A stretch of DNA of 64,000 nt from Chalara sp. BL73. Its lineage: Eukaryota > Ascomycota > Leotiomycetes > Helotiales. Positions 36,503 through 48,073 of the stretch are shown piece by piece. How positions within the stretch are numbered: the first letter of the stretch is position 1; every line of letters starts with the position of its first letter. The notes beneath the pieces were generated by a model that worked only from the letters and a program-made list of their open reading frames with translations, searched no databases and was not told the DNA's origin. The stretch lies in NCBI GenBank assembly GCA_918026815.1, contig CAKJVC010000154.1, positions 372,001 to 436,000 on the forward strand, in the 5' to 3' direction. A program made the position numbers and the translations under genes.

Positions 36503-37515
36503 TCATCGAAACTCAATGGCACCAAAGCAGCCTCGGTCCTCGATGTGCTTCAACTCTAGCCGTTGCATGCTATCCTACTGTTAGTAACTAGAGTGGCATC
36601 TGAGCTTGGATTGTAGCACATACTTCTCACATTTCTTCGGGAAGTAGAGCCCGCTAATAGTCCCCCGAACCTGGTTGAAACAGATATAGTAGAATCCGTC
36701 GAAACTTGCGCCACTAATGGTCCGAACCCAGTGATCTGGAACTAAGAAGTGCTCCTTCCATCGCATGAAGATGTTCTCTTGTTGGCTTAGGTTGGCGATA
36801 TGGAGGTTACCCTTCCTTGCCAACTTTTGGAACGGCATGAACGCAGGGAACTCGGCCCAGCACTGCAGATCTACTGTAGCGGTACTGCCCCAGTCTTGGT
36901 GATGGGTGATGAAGGAGTACTTCGTGCCAATTATCTCGCCTTCAAAATAGGTTGTAAGATCTGGGCGGTCTTTGGTCAGGCCTGTAAAGATGTTAGGCGC
37001 CTTTCTCAGAGAGGTCTCCCCACTTACCTTGAATGCAAAAATATCCGCACAGAAATGACTCTCTCATATCGACTTGTTTGATCTCAACATGGACATCAAA
37101 ATCTAGCAGTTCGGATTTTTGAGTACCGTGGAACCTGCTACCGGCGCGCAAGAAGGAAGAGGTGGTGGATCGGAGCTATTGGTTCAAATCCAGTTCAGCT
37201 ACCTGTTAGTCGACTAGGCCGGGCACATACCCGAATGTAGGAGAAGTCGTAACCCACGGATGAAGGGCTACTGTTATGGCTGGTCAAGGGAAGTGGCTCA
37301 CTTTCCCCCTGCTGCTCTCCTGCACTCACGGTAGGCACATTATCAGGGTTGGCAGACTCCTTGTCGATGCGTATTTTCTTCGCGCTTGATGGGTTTCTCG
37401 CATTTGCTTCCGTTGGATCAGGTCCTTGCGAATCTGTAGGAATCGTGATCGTGTTATAGAGAGAGCTATCCACCTCTCTCATCGCGGGCTGAACCTGCCA
37501 TCCTCGGGTGGGCAT
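36503..37515 (-). CDS. GID4: GID complex substrate receptor, Vid24/Gid4 family
   Basis: Four exons in frame: 37231-37515, 37028-37175, 36624-36981 and 36503-36569, about 285 residues. The last intron runs GTATGT to GATAG with a clear TACTAAC branch site, and reading past it hides the true C-terminus. The first ~95 residues are a disordered leader. The Vid24 beta-barrel then reads SFLRAGSRFHGTQKS, LDFDVHVEIKQVDMRESFLC, GYFCIQGLTKDRPDLTTYFE, GEIIGTKYSFITHHQDWGS, NIFMRWKEHFLVPDHWVRT, ISGASFDGFYYICFNQVRGT and LKHIEDRGCFGAIEFR. In yeast Gid4 recognises N-terminal Pro degrons on gluconeogenic enzymes and brings them to the GID ubiquitin ligase. The gene looks intact. Confidence 0.9.
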
Positions 37516-38885
37516 GACGTGTGGGATGACTGTGCTAAGTCGATATTATCGATGTAGAGGCGGGCATATTAGTAGAGAGGAAGTTGAGAATTGAACAGCT
37601 TGGCCAGGTAAGATGGTGAGAAGCCAAATGGGCTACTGCGGTTGGTGTGGTAGGGCATTACCAAACCGCGAGCCATTCTGGAGGAGTTACGATGTGCAAC
37701 AAAAACCCTCGCGTCGGGTAGTTACTTCGTAAAAGAGCAGAAAACAAAACGCGAATCATATTCGGGGTTGGCATGGGTTCATCTACGAATCAGTTAAGCG
37801 GATGTGTAGAGGGCTTGAAATCTCTCCAATAGTTGGCACTAAGTGACCCGCCATTATTGGGTCTCTGCTTTATTCATTTACTATCACATGTACATGCTTG
37901 CTAACAATAAGCGCGGTCTGGCTGTCGGAGCAGCCAACCTACTTTTGTGGATTGGGATTGAACGTGGAGTGCAGCATACAATACAACTGCTACAGGTAGA
38001 GAGCCTTCATATTTAAAGAGATGGATGAAAGACCAGACACATCTTTTTTCCTTAGAAGATAGACTCCGCAATGGACCATATCGTGACTAGCAAAGGTGCC
38101 GCCGATTAGGGCTAGACAAACGCATGATCCGTCAAGTGGCCTTATATTATCAGACCACAAATCACGCAACATTGAAAATAATCGGTGCGCATACCCCTTT
38201 CTCCCAGAAAGGCAGGACAACTGCAGATCTTATAGGTAGTGACGGCTTAATGGCTCGACAGCTAACCGACCTGGGTATATTTCCTGTTCAACCTTTATGT
38301 TATCCCAAGCTAACCAGCTTCTATCCCCCCTGATTTTGGGGGGTTGTTGAGCGGTTCCTTTCTGCCTAATTTTCAGGGTCTTTTGTCACCAACAGACTTC
38401 CCTAGAATCTTCGAGATGTACGGGTTTTCTGGTATATTATGGCCTAAAATACAGAGAGAATACTTTATTTTCAAGCTGGTGGAGGAGATGTCAGGCTGCA
38501 ATTGTTGCTAAGGGAGGGCCAAAATACTGAAAATATAGCAATATTTACCGCTAAAAATAAGGCGGCACCTAGGCCCACTAAATAAGCAAAAATGAGAGGG
38601 ATAGTAGGGCCATCCCTGTCCGGGGATAATGCGGGGTCCAGCTTTTAAGCTTCGTGCAGGTCACACTTGGCAGTTCCATTTCAACCACGCTTGTGCCCTT
38701 TAAGTCTGTAGTAGAGCCTGCTATCGACGGACCCTGAGCATCTTCTCCTACACCAATTCTGAGGTTTGTCTTAGAAGCAGTATTATATAAGAGTGATATT
38801 TTGCAGCTTCGCCTGTATATATATACGTATCTACTGAGCTTTTCATCCTCCGCAAAGGGCCTTGTAGAACTCAAATCGACCCGTT
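37516..38885. other. Intergenic, no gene recognised
   Basis: Upstream of GID4 and of the truncated DUF1275 gene. Frames up to 98 codons have no recognisable content. Confidence 0.4.
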
Positions 38886-39140
38886 ATGGTGCCATCAAAT
38901 GGGTATGGCGCTTTGAGCAACTCGACTGCTAGCAACAGGACTAGCGCTCATGGACCTACCGATAAAGAACCTCCGCTCCTCGGACACCCGGTGTTAATAT
39001 CTGGCTGGCGTAAGAAGATGGCCAATGTTTATCGCGATTGGGCCGATATAGCTCTTCTCGTATGCTATATCATCACTGGTCTCCTCGATAGCGCGTTCAT
39101 ATCTACTTGGGGGTCCTTCATTTCTATGCAAACAGGTCCG
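38886..39140 (+). pseudogene. DUF1275 (YoaK-like) membrane protein, 3'-truncated
   Basis: Starts MVPSNGYGALSNSTASN, then WADIALLVCYIITGLLDSAF followed by ISTWGSFISMQTG: the N-terminal leader and first transmembrane segment of a fungal DUF1275 protein, normally about 250 residues with six membrane segments. Homology ends at SMQTG (about 39136), where a possible GTCCGT donor lies. No further exons follow, because a pogo-type transposon occupies the downstream DNA. Truncated by insertion or rearrangement; not functional unless the remainder is elsewhere. Confidence 0.6.
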
Positions 39141-39179
39141 TTCGGATCATATCATTATAGCGAGCCATGTTAGCGTGCA

Positions 39180-41340
39180 GACTGACAGAGATTTGTCTAG
39201 GAAATAACCGAGATCCCGTGACAAATCCCGCCCCGCATCAAATCCCACTCAAAAATGCATTCTATATAAATCTTCAAACATGAATAAGTACGCCAAATCA
39301 GACGTTATCGACAAAGCTGTTGATTCAATTCGATCAGGGGAGTTTCTAAATGCTTCCCAAGCAGCGGCACACTTTGGATGTGATCGTACGTCGATTAGCA
39401 AAAGGCTGAAGGGTCAAACCTGTCATAAAGCCCATGCAGACTCTGTTGGCCGACAATGCCTTACAGACCTTCAGGAACGAGAGCTCATTCGTAGGATTAA
39501 CTATTTGAGTGAAAGGCAAATGCCTCCTACCAGTAGAATAGTCAGGAACCTTGCGGAAGAGCTAAGAGGAGAGAGTGTGGGGAAGAACTGGGTCAGCCAA
39601 TTTGTGGCTCGGTATAAATCGGAACTTAAATCGATGTACTTGCGTAACATTGATAATTTGCGAGTTGCCGCTGAATATGAGCCTATGTTTCAATTGTTTT
39701 ATGACAACGTAAGTCACTCGGTTAAGTGGTTGATTTAATATTAATTTTTGAGAGAGTAATTGGCTGACTAGCCACGTTCCGCAGCTGGAGCGTACAATTG
39801 AAAAATATCAAATTACAGCCAACAATATATATAATTTTGATGAAAAAGGATTTCTTATAGGAATAGGTCATATGATGAAAAGGATTATAAGCCAACAAGC
39901 TATAAATAAGCTGGGTGGAATGAAAAATCGTCAAGACGGCAATCGAGAGTTTATTAGTTGCCTGGCCTGCATTTCAGCCATAGGAAAAGCTATCCCTCCT
40001 CTCTTGATCTACAAAGGATCAAATCACCAACTGCAATCTAGTTGGCTTGAAAACGTCAATAAAGATTCAAATACTTATTTTGCTTCATCTGAGAATGGAT
40101 GGAGTAGTAATAAACTCGGAACAGAGTGGCTAGAAAAGGTGTTTAATCGCCATACTCAGCCAGCTAGTCCTCGATCTAGGCGTCTATTGATAGTAGATGG
40201 CCATTCTAGTCATGTGAATTACGAATTCGTTGAATGGGCCGATCGCCACCGCATAATCATATTGATTTTACCACCACATTCTACACACAAATTGCAACCT
40301 CTCGATGTTGGCCTGTTCGGCCCTCTTGCTACAGCTTACTCTGTACGACTCGATATGCTATTGGCGGCCAGCGGTGGCCTTACGACTATGAGCAAAAGCA
40401 TGTTTTTTGATCTATTCAAGCCTTCTTTTGATGAAGTTTTTTCCGAAAAGAATATCCAGCATGCTTTTCAAAAGCCTGGTATTTGGCCAGTTGATCGGGA
40501 AGATATGATCAATTCAGTACGACGTATTAAAAAGCCTATTGCGGAATGGATTCCTAATACGATTTCTACGCCTACAAACTCCAGAACTGTACGTTTGGCT
40601 CTGAAGGCATATCAACAGAATCCTGGTGAAGACGTCATACAAAAAGTGTTCAAAGGGCTGCAAATCGCAATTACAAAAGCTGATATCGCGGAACACGAGA
40701 ATAAGGGGTTAAGAGAGGCTATTATATATGAGAAATCAAAAAGAAAAAGAGGCCGAAAGCTTGATTTAAGTGGGGAACCTGATCAAGGAACTATTGTGTA
40801 TTCGCCGGCCAAGGTCGAGAGAATCAAAGAATACCAATTAGGGAAAGAAAATAAAGCTAAAGCTATAGAGGATCAAAAGAATGCTCGAAAGGTTCAAATT
40901 GAACTTAATAAAGCTATCAAAGTCAAAAAAGTAGAGGAAAAGGAAGCTCGACTAGCTGAAGCTCAATTACAGAGAGAGGAGGCCGACCAGAATTTCTCTC
41001 GATTACAGTCACCAGCTAAGAAGTCGCTTTCTACTACTATTACACCTAACTTGGCTTCACAAGAAATGACAAAACCTCAAAAGGCATCTATTAAAGCTCC
41101 TTCAACTTCAAAGCCTAGGAAGAAAGCTCAAAATCAAGTAGTAGATAAGGAGGTTGTTGTAGAAGAAGTGGTGCGGAAAAATCGAGTTGGAAGGGCAATT
41201 AAGCTACCATTACGCTTTCAAGAATCTTCTCCTTTGTAAAAATGATACAACAAATGATTATAAATCGATTGAGCCTACTTTTATTGTATATAGATTTGTG
41301 GTTGATTTTTTATTAATTTTTTACCATAAGTTCAATTGAT
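39180..41340 (+). mobile_element. Pogo/Fot-type DNA transposon
   Basis: Holds one transposase gene (39280-41239). Termini were not found: no convincing inverted repeats flank it, and its right side is interrupted directly by the LINE tail at about 41341. The left boundary lies between the DUF1275 break and the transposase start and is approximate. Confidence 0.6.
39280..41239 (+). CDS. Pogo-type transposase (HTH + DDE1)
   Basis: Two exons, 39280-39708 and 39785-41239, give about 627 residues; the intron is GTAAGT...CGCAG. The N-terminus has a Psq-like helix-turn-helix (AAAHFGCDRTSISKRLKGQT) and a CENP-B-like second DNA-binding region (ELRGESVGKNWVSQFVARYK). The catalytic domain shows YNFDEKGFLIG (first Asp), RRLLIVDGHSSHVNYEF (second Asp) and KLQPLDVGLFGPL (third Asp). 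The long Lys/Glu-rich C-terminus includes a coiled coil (IEDQKNARKVQIELNKAIKV). No stops or frame breaks were found, so the enzyme could still be active. It cuts and pastes elements with matching terminal repeats. Confidence 0.85.
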
Positions 41341-41663
41341 AATAGTAGTAGTAGTAGTTTATTGCGCCCGGCTAAGCCTAAAGGGCCCTATTCTATATTA
41401 CATAATACGCTTCCTTCGGTGTTTCTAATGCCTCCTGAAGCCCATACAGAACTGCTTCTATTTATATTTTCCGATTTCAGTAACACATATTCCACGTGGT
41501 CTCGTGCGTAGTTAGTGGCAAGTTAACTTGAAGTTCATTCCTCCAAGTGTTCAATGTCCTATTGTCGGCGACTGAAGCGAGACCTGCTGGGGACACGAGG
41601 TGATAAGGGGTTAGTCGGGATAAAAGAAAGAAATGGGATTTCCTATTGTAGGAAGTTAGTTGC

Positions 41664-44600
41664 CTACTCTACTTCCATGTCCAGTCGTCTTGTGGCTATG
41701 GCGAACTTGATCGTTGCTCGAACCGCGTCTATATTTGGTGTCCATGTCTCTGGGTCAGATGGAGCTTTCCCCCCAAGATGGAAGGAGAGGTTGCCTCTTC
41801 TAGTGTCTGTCTGTGCTAGCATTTGCGTTCGGTGTGCGTCCCATCTCGTGCATCGGAAAAGGAAGTGCTTGACAGTTTCTGTTGCCTGTCCGCAGGCACA
41901 CTGGTCAGATTCCGCTGCTCCAATCCGGTGAAGATATCCGTTCAGTCGTGCCATTCCTGTACGGAGCTGTGCTAATACGCTCGCTTCTCTCCGCTTGAGA
42001 CCGTCGTATAGGGTACGAGTATGTTTTCCTGGCAGTGCGGTGTCTATTTCTCTGGAATACTTTCCCACCTCGTCTGGTAGTGTCCTTATTGCCTTTTCTG
42101 CTTTTCCCCTGTTGATAGTTGTAGATTTGGCTTGGTAGCACTGCCCTTGTGGTGTTCGGTCTGGCTCGGTAGCCTGTCGTGCGGCTTCCTTTGCTCTCCT
42201 GCCGAGCTCGAAGCTCTCCTGAGACGGGATCCATATCATCGAGATAGAATTGCCTCCTTTTCTCAGCGCAGACGCTACCTCGTAAATCTCTTTAATGCTG
42301 GTTTGTCCTGATTGATGTCTTGGTTGGCTCGTTGCTAGCAGGGCTCCCTGGTTGTTTGAAATAATCGTGATCTGTCTTCCCACCAGATGTAGCGGTAGGC
42401 GCTTCATTGCCATCGCTATCGCGGCGAGTTCAGCCGTGTACGGGTTCTGCTCCGTTCTTGCTCCCAGCGTGACCGAGTATGCACTCGGTTCTCTACCTGT
42501 TACAATGCCGAGAGTGTCGTGGATGGCTCCTCCCATCCCCACTATCCTCTTTCTCGCGGACGAGCTTGTCGCAATCCGAATACCGCAGATAGTGTTCGCA
42601 ATGTTGGTAATCTCCTCCGTTCCGAAGTCGATTGTAGCGGGGAGCCGTTCCTCCCACGGAGCGATTACATAAGGCTGAATAACCTCCATCTTATTTGTTG
42701 GCATGTTTTGATGCGCACAAGCTATCTTTTGCAATGGTGACGTGAATCTCCGGAGTGCTCTGGTGTTTAGCTTCGATATTGGATTCGTTTCGGGCAGCGT
42801 GCGGATGTTGACCCACACTTTCGTAGCCCTCTCTGCAAACCGCTCGCTCACTGTACGTATGCTGGCCTCGGCTTCTGCAACTGCGGTGGCGACGGTTCGG
42901 AAAAGCTCCTGTGACGGCCTGTGCTCCGATTCTTTGTATTCGGTTCATTAAGGCCATGCCCTTGTGCCCGCAAGCATGCATCCACACATTTGAAGCGTAG
43001 TCCACGACTGGCGCTACCGTCGCTCCAAACAACTGCCTTGCAGTTGAGGGAGAGACCAGCCGTAGTCGTTTTAATGCCATCGCGGCAAGAAGGCCCTTGG
43101 TTGTTGCTTTCCCGATGTGCTGTACATACCGGAGTCCGGAGTCCATAACGACTCCTAAGATCTTGGTCGCCTCCTTTGGTGCGATTGCCTCACCTTTGAT
43201 AGTGAACGGTCTGGTACTGATTCGGTCATGCCGTCTAGTGAAATGAATGATTGCTGTCTTCTTGCCTTCGAACGTGGCTCCGCTCCGCCTTTCCCAGTCC
43301 ATTGCTTTGTCGATGATAGCTTGAATCCCTTCTCGGTTCACATCCGCTGATGACCCTGTAACCCACGCGTTATAGTCGTCCACAAATGCTATTGATCCCC
43401 CATTTGCATTCAGTTTGTGTTGAACTAGGTCGGCATTGAAGAAGAGGAACAGGATTGGCGACAGTGGTGACCCTTGCGGTAGGCCTGCTTGTGGCAGTGG
43501 CTGCTGTTGAGACGTGTGGCCATTGACTAGTATGGTTGCGGTGCGTTCTGAGCAAAAAGCATCAATCCACCGTACTAGGGCCGGTGGGATGCCTCTCGCT
43601 GCGAGTCTCTGCAACAGCCTGTCCTTGTACACTCCATTGTATGCGCCCTTCACGTCGAAGCTAACCAAGCTCAGGACCTTCTTTGATCTCCATGCATTAT
43701 AGATGTGTTCTTGCAACAGCAAAAGTGCCTGTTCAGCAGAGCGCTTCTTTCTGGCCCCGAAGTGATTCGTGGGGAGCAGACCAAAGGTCTCTACTGCGTG
43801 CGATATTCTCTCAGCAATCACCGATTCTAGTGTTTTCCCCAGTGTGGAGAGCAGCGAGATCGGCCTCCATGATTCTGCAACCGTGTAATCACCTTTGTTT
43901 GGCTTCTTCAGCGGTATGATCTTGGCATTTCTCCATTGTGTAGGGAGTTCCCCTTCGTCCAACGACGTCTGAAAGAGGAGCAACACCCTGTCCTTGACCA
44001 CTGGCCATACCTGCTTCCATACCATGGCTGGTAACCCATCCTCTCCTGGCGCCTTCCGTGGCTTCGCCGCGAACATCCTCCGTTCGACTTCTTCCATGGT
44101 CAGGGGAGGCATCGACACTGCGGTTCGCTGTGGTCGTGGTCCTTCATCTTCTATCCTCTCCGGCAGTGGGGGAAAGAACACCGACAGCAGTTCCTCTGCT
44201 TGTTCAGTTTTGTTTTTCGTGGTGGATCCGTCTCTTCTCGTTAGCGGCGGTATCTTGTCAAATGCTGAACTGCCACGAGGATCTAGGTATTTTGCCGCTT
44301 GCCAGATGTTTGTGTCATCTGCGAGGAAGTCCTCCCAGTGCGCCTTTTTCTGTCTCCGGACAGCATCATGGTATTCCTTAGCAGCTTCATTTGCTTGCTG
44401 TTCTAGTTCAGGAAACATGCGACCCAACCGTCGTTGCGTTCTAGCCTGGTTCCTCCAGTACGTATAGACTCGCCGCAGCTGTGTGAGATCTGTTGTCCAC
44501 CATCTCTTCGCGTATGGTGAAGGTTTAGCCTTTGGGGTGAGTGCATGGACTGCCTCCAGCACCGCGGTCATCAACCCATCTGCCTGTTGCTGTACACTGC

Positions 44601-45492
44601 CACCAAATGGAACGAAGCGAAGATTGGTAGTAATCCTGCCTTTTATGTCGGTCCACGGCGCATTTTTGAAAAGTAGCCTTGTTTCAACAGCTCGTTCCGG
44701 CGTCGCGACGTCGAACGTTGTCTGAATTGCTCTGTGATCGGATCCATGCTCGGTCGTGTGGACTGTACACTTCACCACTGATGTTGCCAATTCCTCGGAA
44801 GCCAGTACCAGATCAATTGTTGACTCATGATTCCCCCGTTGCCACGTCTTCGTTCCTCTCGAGAGCAAGCTGTGTAGGGCATGCTCACTCATGAGGTTGA
44901 TGATCGGGTCGGCCTCTCCTTGCCTTTCCCCTGAGACGTCCTCTCCTCCCCATAATTGATCGTGCCGGTTGAAATCCCCGGCAAGTACCACATCCACGCG
45001 GGTGCCAATCTTGCTGCGTGTATCTCTTATTACCTGGTGTAATTCGCATATCGCAACCCTCAGTGCCTCTGCATCCTGCGGTTCAACGTAGACTGACACT
45101 ACCAGTATCGACCGGTCTGGGAGTCGCAATACCGCTGCCGTGAGGTCCGATGATTGTATTGGCACCTGTTCTGCTTCGATATCCTTCCGAATCCAGAGCA
45201 TGCTTCGAACCGCCCACCTTTCCACACGTTGGACTGTGGGTACTATTTTGATCCAGTTTGGGTGTCCCATAGGGGCTGTCACCAAAGTGCCGTCGATGAT
45301 CCTCGCATATGGTTCAGATATCGCCAACACTCCACAATCCTTCAATTGCTCATCACTCATTAAACTGTGTTGCACCTCTCGCTGCTTCCGGACATTCAAT
45401 TGGAGTATTTGAAAGGTTTTACGCATCCCGGGAGCGGTGGCGTGTTCCGCAGTTCCCGCTGAGCGATTCGTGTGGCCCTCCGCATGTAACAC
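41664..45492 (-). pseudogene. LINE ORF2: endonuclease - reverse transcriptase - RNase H-like
   Basis: The endonuclease begins at KTFQILQLNVRKQREVQHSL and carries GDFNRHDQLWGGEDVSGERQ and TIDLVLAS, DHRAIQTTF. The reverse transcriptase has WRPISLLSTLGKTLESVIAE, NHFGARKKRSAEQALLLLQE, FDVKGAYNGVYKDRLLQRLA, GLPQGSPLSPILFLFFNADL and the active site SIAFVDDYNAW. Near 42905 an extra base in a T-run (minus strand GCTTTTCC) shifts the frame; the continuation at 42851-41664 has an RNase H-like domain (RTEQNPYTAELAAIAMAMKR) and a late Cys/His finger (CACGQATETVKHFLFRCTRW). The usual TDGS of RNase H reads ATSSS, so that activity may be lost in the family or copy. The frameshift splits the ~1300-residue protein. 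Confidence 0.8.
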
Positions 45493-46771
45493 ACTTTGGT
45501 ATTACTGCTTGACATTCACTGTGGTGGTGTCCTACTTGAGCACACTTGGCACAGACTTGCGGTTGCGTGCATGAGTACGCTTTGTGCCCGATTTCCTGAC
45601 ATCGATAGCATTTCTGTGGACCATATCGCGGCTCGAAAACCCTGGTGTAGGCTGACTCTCCTGCGGCATGGAAGTATTGGTCTTGTAACAGACGTGCTGC
45701 TTCGCTGCCTTTGGTGACATAGACCACCATTGAACCATAAGCTTTACCCGCGTCTTTCCTGCTGAGCCACCCAATCTTGGCTATGTGGACCCCGTTTTCC
45801 TCCCCAAGGACTTCGGCGGCGCCCGGTAAAATATTTCCGTCGTGATCGAGTATAGTTGTTCGATTGACATTGTCCACCTTGACCGGGTACAGTTGGTCTC
45901 GCAGCACTCGGACTCCCTCGGCCGCAGTTTTCTGGGCCGCTTCCTTGACCCGTTGGAGTTCAGCTTCGTCTCTGCATACAATCTTGATGCGTTCCGTGTT
46001 CCTGGCGTCTCTGATCACCGCAGCGCAGCGCCAATTTGCTTGTCCTTCCACGGTGCGAATCTCCTCCTCAATTGCCTTCCGAACTGCCCCAGGTTGTGCC
46101 TTGCTTCTCTCTCCCTCCCCAACTCTAGACGTGTCAACCGTACAGTACAGCGTATCGGTCATTGTTGACGGCGTGGTGCGCAGGGAGGAGAGGGTTCGTA
46201 CATTGCTGGGTAAGCTGTCTGGTGGCGTTCGGGCGACTTCTGCATACGATGGGGATGGGCTTGACGGTGCCTGGGCATTGGACAGCTGGGTCTGAATCTT
46301 TTCCGTCATATCTGTAACCTCTGCCTTAAGCTCTGCCTTAAGCTCTGCCTTAAGTGTTTCTATCTGCTCCGTGAAGGTCCGCGTTATGGTTTTGATCTGG
46401 GTCACGTGCTCCTTCTTCTGTTCCTCCACTGCTTTCAACAGCGACTTGACCAAGTCAGTGAGCACTTTGATCTGCATATTTACGCTTGCATTCGCTTTTT
46501 CGTGCACCGGCTGGTTCGGGGTCGCTGCCGCTGCTGCAGGACGTTCTCCTGCCTTCGCGGCGAGGGCCTTAACCTTCGTCGCTACACTTTGTTCCTTGGG
46601 ATGCGCGCCGATCCCCGTTCGTCTAGTTTGCAATGGAATGGGACCTTCCTCAATTACTTCAATCGTGTCCTCTATATCGCTTGACACCGCTCTAGATCTT
46701 CTCTTGCTCCATTCTGATGCCTTCGACGTCTGGACGCGTTCCCGGCTCGACTGACGCGTCACGGCCTCCAT
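45419..46771 (-). CDS. LINE ORF1: gag-like RNA-binding protein
   Basis: About 450 residues from Met at 46771 (MEAVTRQSSRERVQTSKASE). A coiled-coil region near residues 105-165 contains repeated KAELKAELKAE, which would promote multimerisation. The C-terminus has zinc knuckles: CYRCQEIGHKAYSC, CAKCAQVGHHHSEC and CVTCGGPHESLSGNC. Such proteins bind the element RNA and help reverse transcription. Open throughout. Its end overlaps the start of ORF2 in another frame, as usual for Tad-type elements. Confidence 0.8.
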   Translation of the reverse strand: MEAVTRQSSRERVQTSKASEWSKRRSRAVSSDIEDTIEVIEEGPIPLQTRRTGIGAHPKEQSVATKVKALAAKAGERPAAAAATPNQPVHEKANASVNMQIKVLTDLVKSLLKAVEEQKKEHVTQIKTITRTFTEQIETLKAELKAELKAEVTDMTEKIQTQLSNAQAPSSPSPSYAEVARTPPDSLPSNVRTLSSLRTTPSTMTDTLYCTVDTSRVGEGERSKAQPGAVRKAIEEEIRTVEGQANWRCAAVIRDARNTERIKIVCRDEAELQRVKEAAQKTAAEGVRVLRDQLYPVKVDNVNRTTILDHDGNILPGAAEVLGEENGVHIAKIGWLSRKDAGKAYGSMVVYVTKGSEAARLLQDQYFHAAGESAYTRVFEPRYGPQKCYRCQEIGHKAYSCTQPQVCAKCAQVGHHHSECQAVIPKCVTCGGPHESLSGNCGTRHRSRDA

Positions 46772-46860
46772 GTTCTCCTTCCTCCACACAACTACCGATT
46801 CTCACTAATATGATTGCTGGCTGACTGGATTGCTGGCTGCCCTCAAAGGCCTTCTCCGCA

Positions 46861-47410
46861 CCGATTACCGAACGAATTGGACAATGAAATTGAGATCGTC
46901 TGTTATTCTCTATCTAAGCGCTAGCTAGTCATGCACCCGGTGGGTCATGTGATCTCACTAGTGCTTTAGTACCAACACTGGCAGTCTTTCTTTAATGATA
47001 CAGTAAGGGAAAATAAAGCAAAAACAAAGCAAAAGCAAAAACGAAGCAAAACATCCTATCAATACGTGATTCTGTTGATATCTCTTTCCCGCTCTACCCA
47101 TGCTGCCGCCTGTATATTAACCTTATTTGTCTCAATGATACGCGCAAGAGCTGTGTTGCTAGCGTGTTTGGTCATTGAATCAGCGGGGTTCGAGTCTCCG
47201 GTAATCCAGACGATTTCAGCGATCTCTCGCCGTTCGTACGATTGTCGAATTGCCATAATATCGATCATTAAGCGCTTTTCGTAAGTTGTACCTAGCTTCA
47301 CCAGGCATTCGTAGAGTGAGAATGGGTCGATACAGATGACGATTGGTGTCTGGCGTTGAGTGATTTTACCTAAGGTGGCATTATACAGTCGAAGAGATAC
47401 AAGATGCGAT
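46861..47410 (-). mobile_element. Ty1/copia 3' end: RNase H fragment and LTR start
   Basis: Bases 47400-47059 (minus) encode the end of a copia polyprotein RNase H: VICIDPFSLYECLVKLGTTY, EKRLMIDIMAIRQSYERREI, WITGDSNPADSMTKHASN. A purine-rich stretch follows (AAAGAAAG near 46990), and then TGTTGGTACTAAAGCACTAG begins at 46977, matching the TGTTGG start of copia LTRs. The LTR runs into the LINE 5' region. The rest of the polyprotein is missing, replaced at 47400 by HET sequence. Confidence 0.7.
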
Positions 47411-47530
47411 CACTGCTACTCAAGAGCTTGAAATTCGCTTCCTCTGGATTGACGCGTTGTGCATTATGCAAGACCTTATTGATGATAAAACGGGATGGGG
47501 AACGTGTACGAAAATGCTACCATCACATTC
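47395..47530 (+). pseudogene. HET-domain fragment
   Basis: A short plus-strand stretch reads EEIQDAITATQELEIRFLWI then DALCIMQD, a clear match to the second HET motif (FQDAI..TR.LGIRYLWIDALCIIQD). Neither the first nor third motif is present. It abuts the copia fragment on its left. Confidence 0.65.
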
Positions 47531-48073
47531 GGTACAGCTAATGGTCATCGCAGGGCGGGGCCAGTTCTTGCCCATTGTACGCCTCACGTTCAGGTTTACA
47601 AGTACACAGTCTGATGATGACTTTGCACTAGAAAAAAAAAACCTTATATAAAACCATCGCTGCATTTCGTTCTCGCCGAGATTCTGGCTCAGCTGTATAA
47701 CCGCAGTTAGGGGCCTTTTAGGCAAATGTTACTGAATCATGGCGCATATAGTAGCGGCGAATGGCGTTGCGCTAGCGAAGCCAGTATCTGGCCGTCCCCA
47801 TTCGATGAATGGCACATCAATTGCGCTATATATCTTGTTCTATTGTCATTCCGATTAAGCTGTTTAGAGATGTTATTTTATGGTTTTGGTCATGTCACAT
47901 AATTAACAACATAGAATGTTCACTAAAATTCAGATAACAAAAAGCTTTCCCAGATTGACATTCGATAGCGAGGTTTAAACCCATAAAATACTGACGTTTT
48001 ATAATCAAGATCAAGCTCATAACACCCAACAATAGAGTCGAGACGTAACTTAGCAGTCAACTGCGATGTTCTA
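47531..48073. other. Intergenic, no gene recognised
   Basis: AT-rich 3' flank of the HET-WD40 gene. No protein-like frame. Confidence 0.4.

Larger units (their letters stand above)
41341..46860 (-). mobile_element. Tad-like LINE (non-LTR retrotransposon)
   Basis: Oriented on the minus strand. ORF1 (gag-like, CCHC knuckles) overlaps ORF2 (endonuclease, reverse transcriptase, RNase H-like) by 74 nt. The 3' end is GGGCGCAATAAA followed by an (ACT)n simple-repeat tail (plus-strand 41341-41358, AGTAGTAGT). The 5' end is not precisely defined: it lies between the ORF1 start (about 46771) and what appears to be copia LTR DNA ending at 46977. No target-site duplication was identified. Confidence 0.8.

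Noticed and set aside
43994..44467. A 157-residue plus-strand gene inside the LINE
   Set aside because: Antisense shadow of the reverse transcriptase frame.
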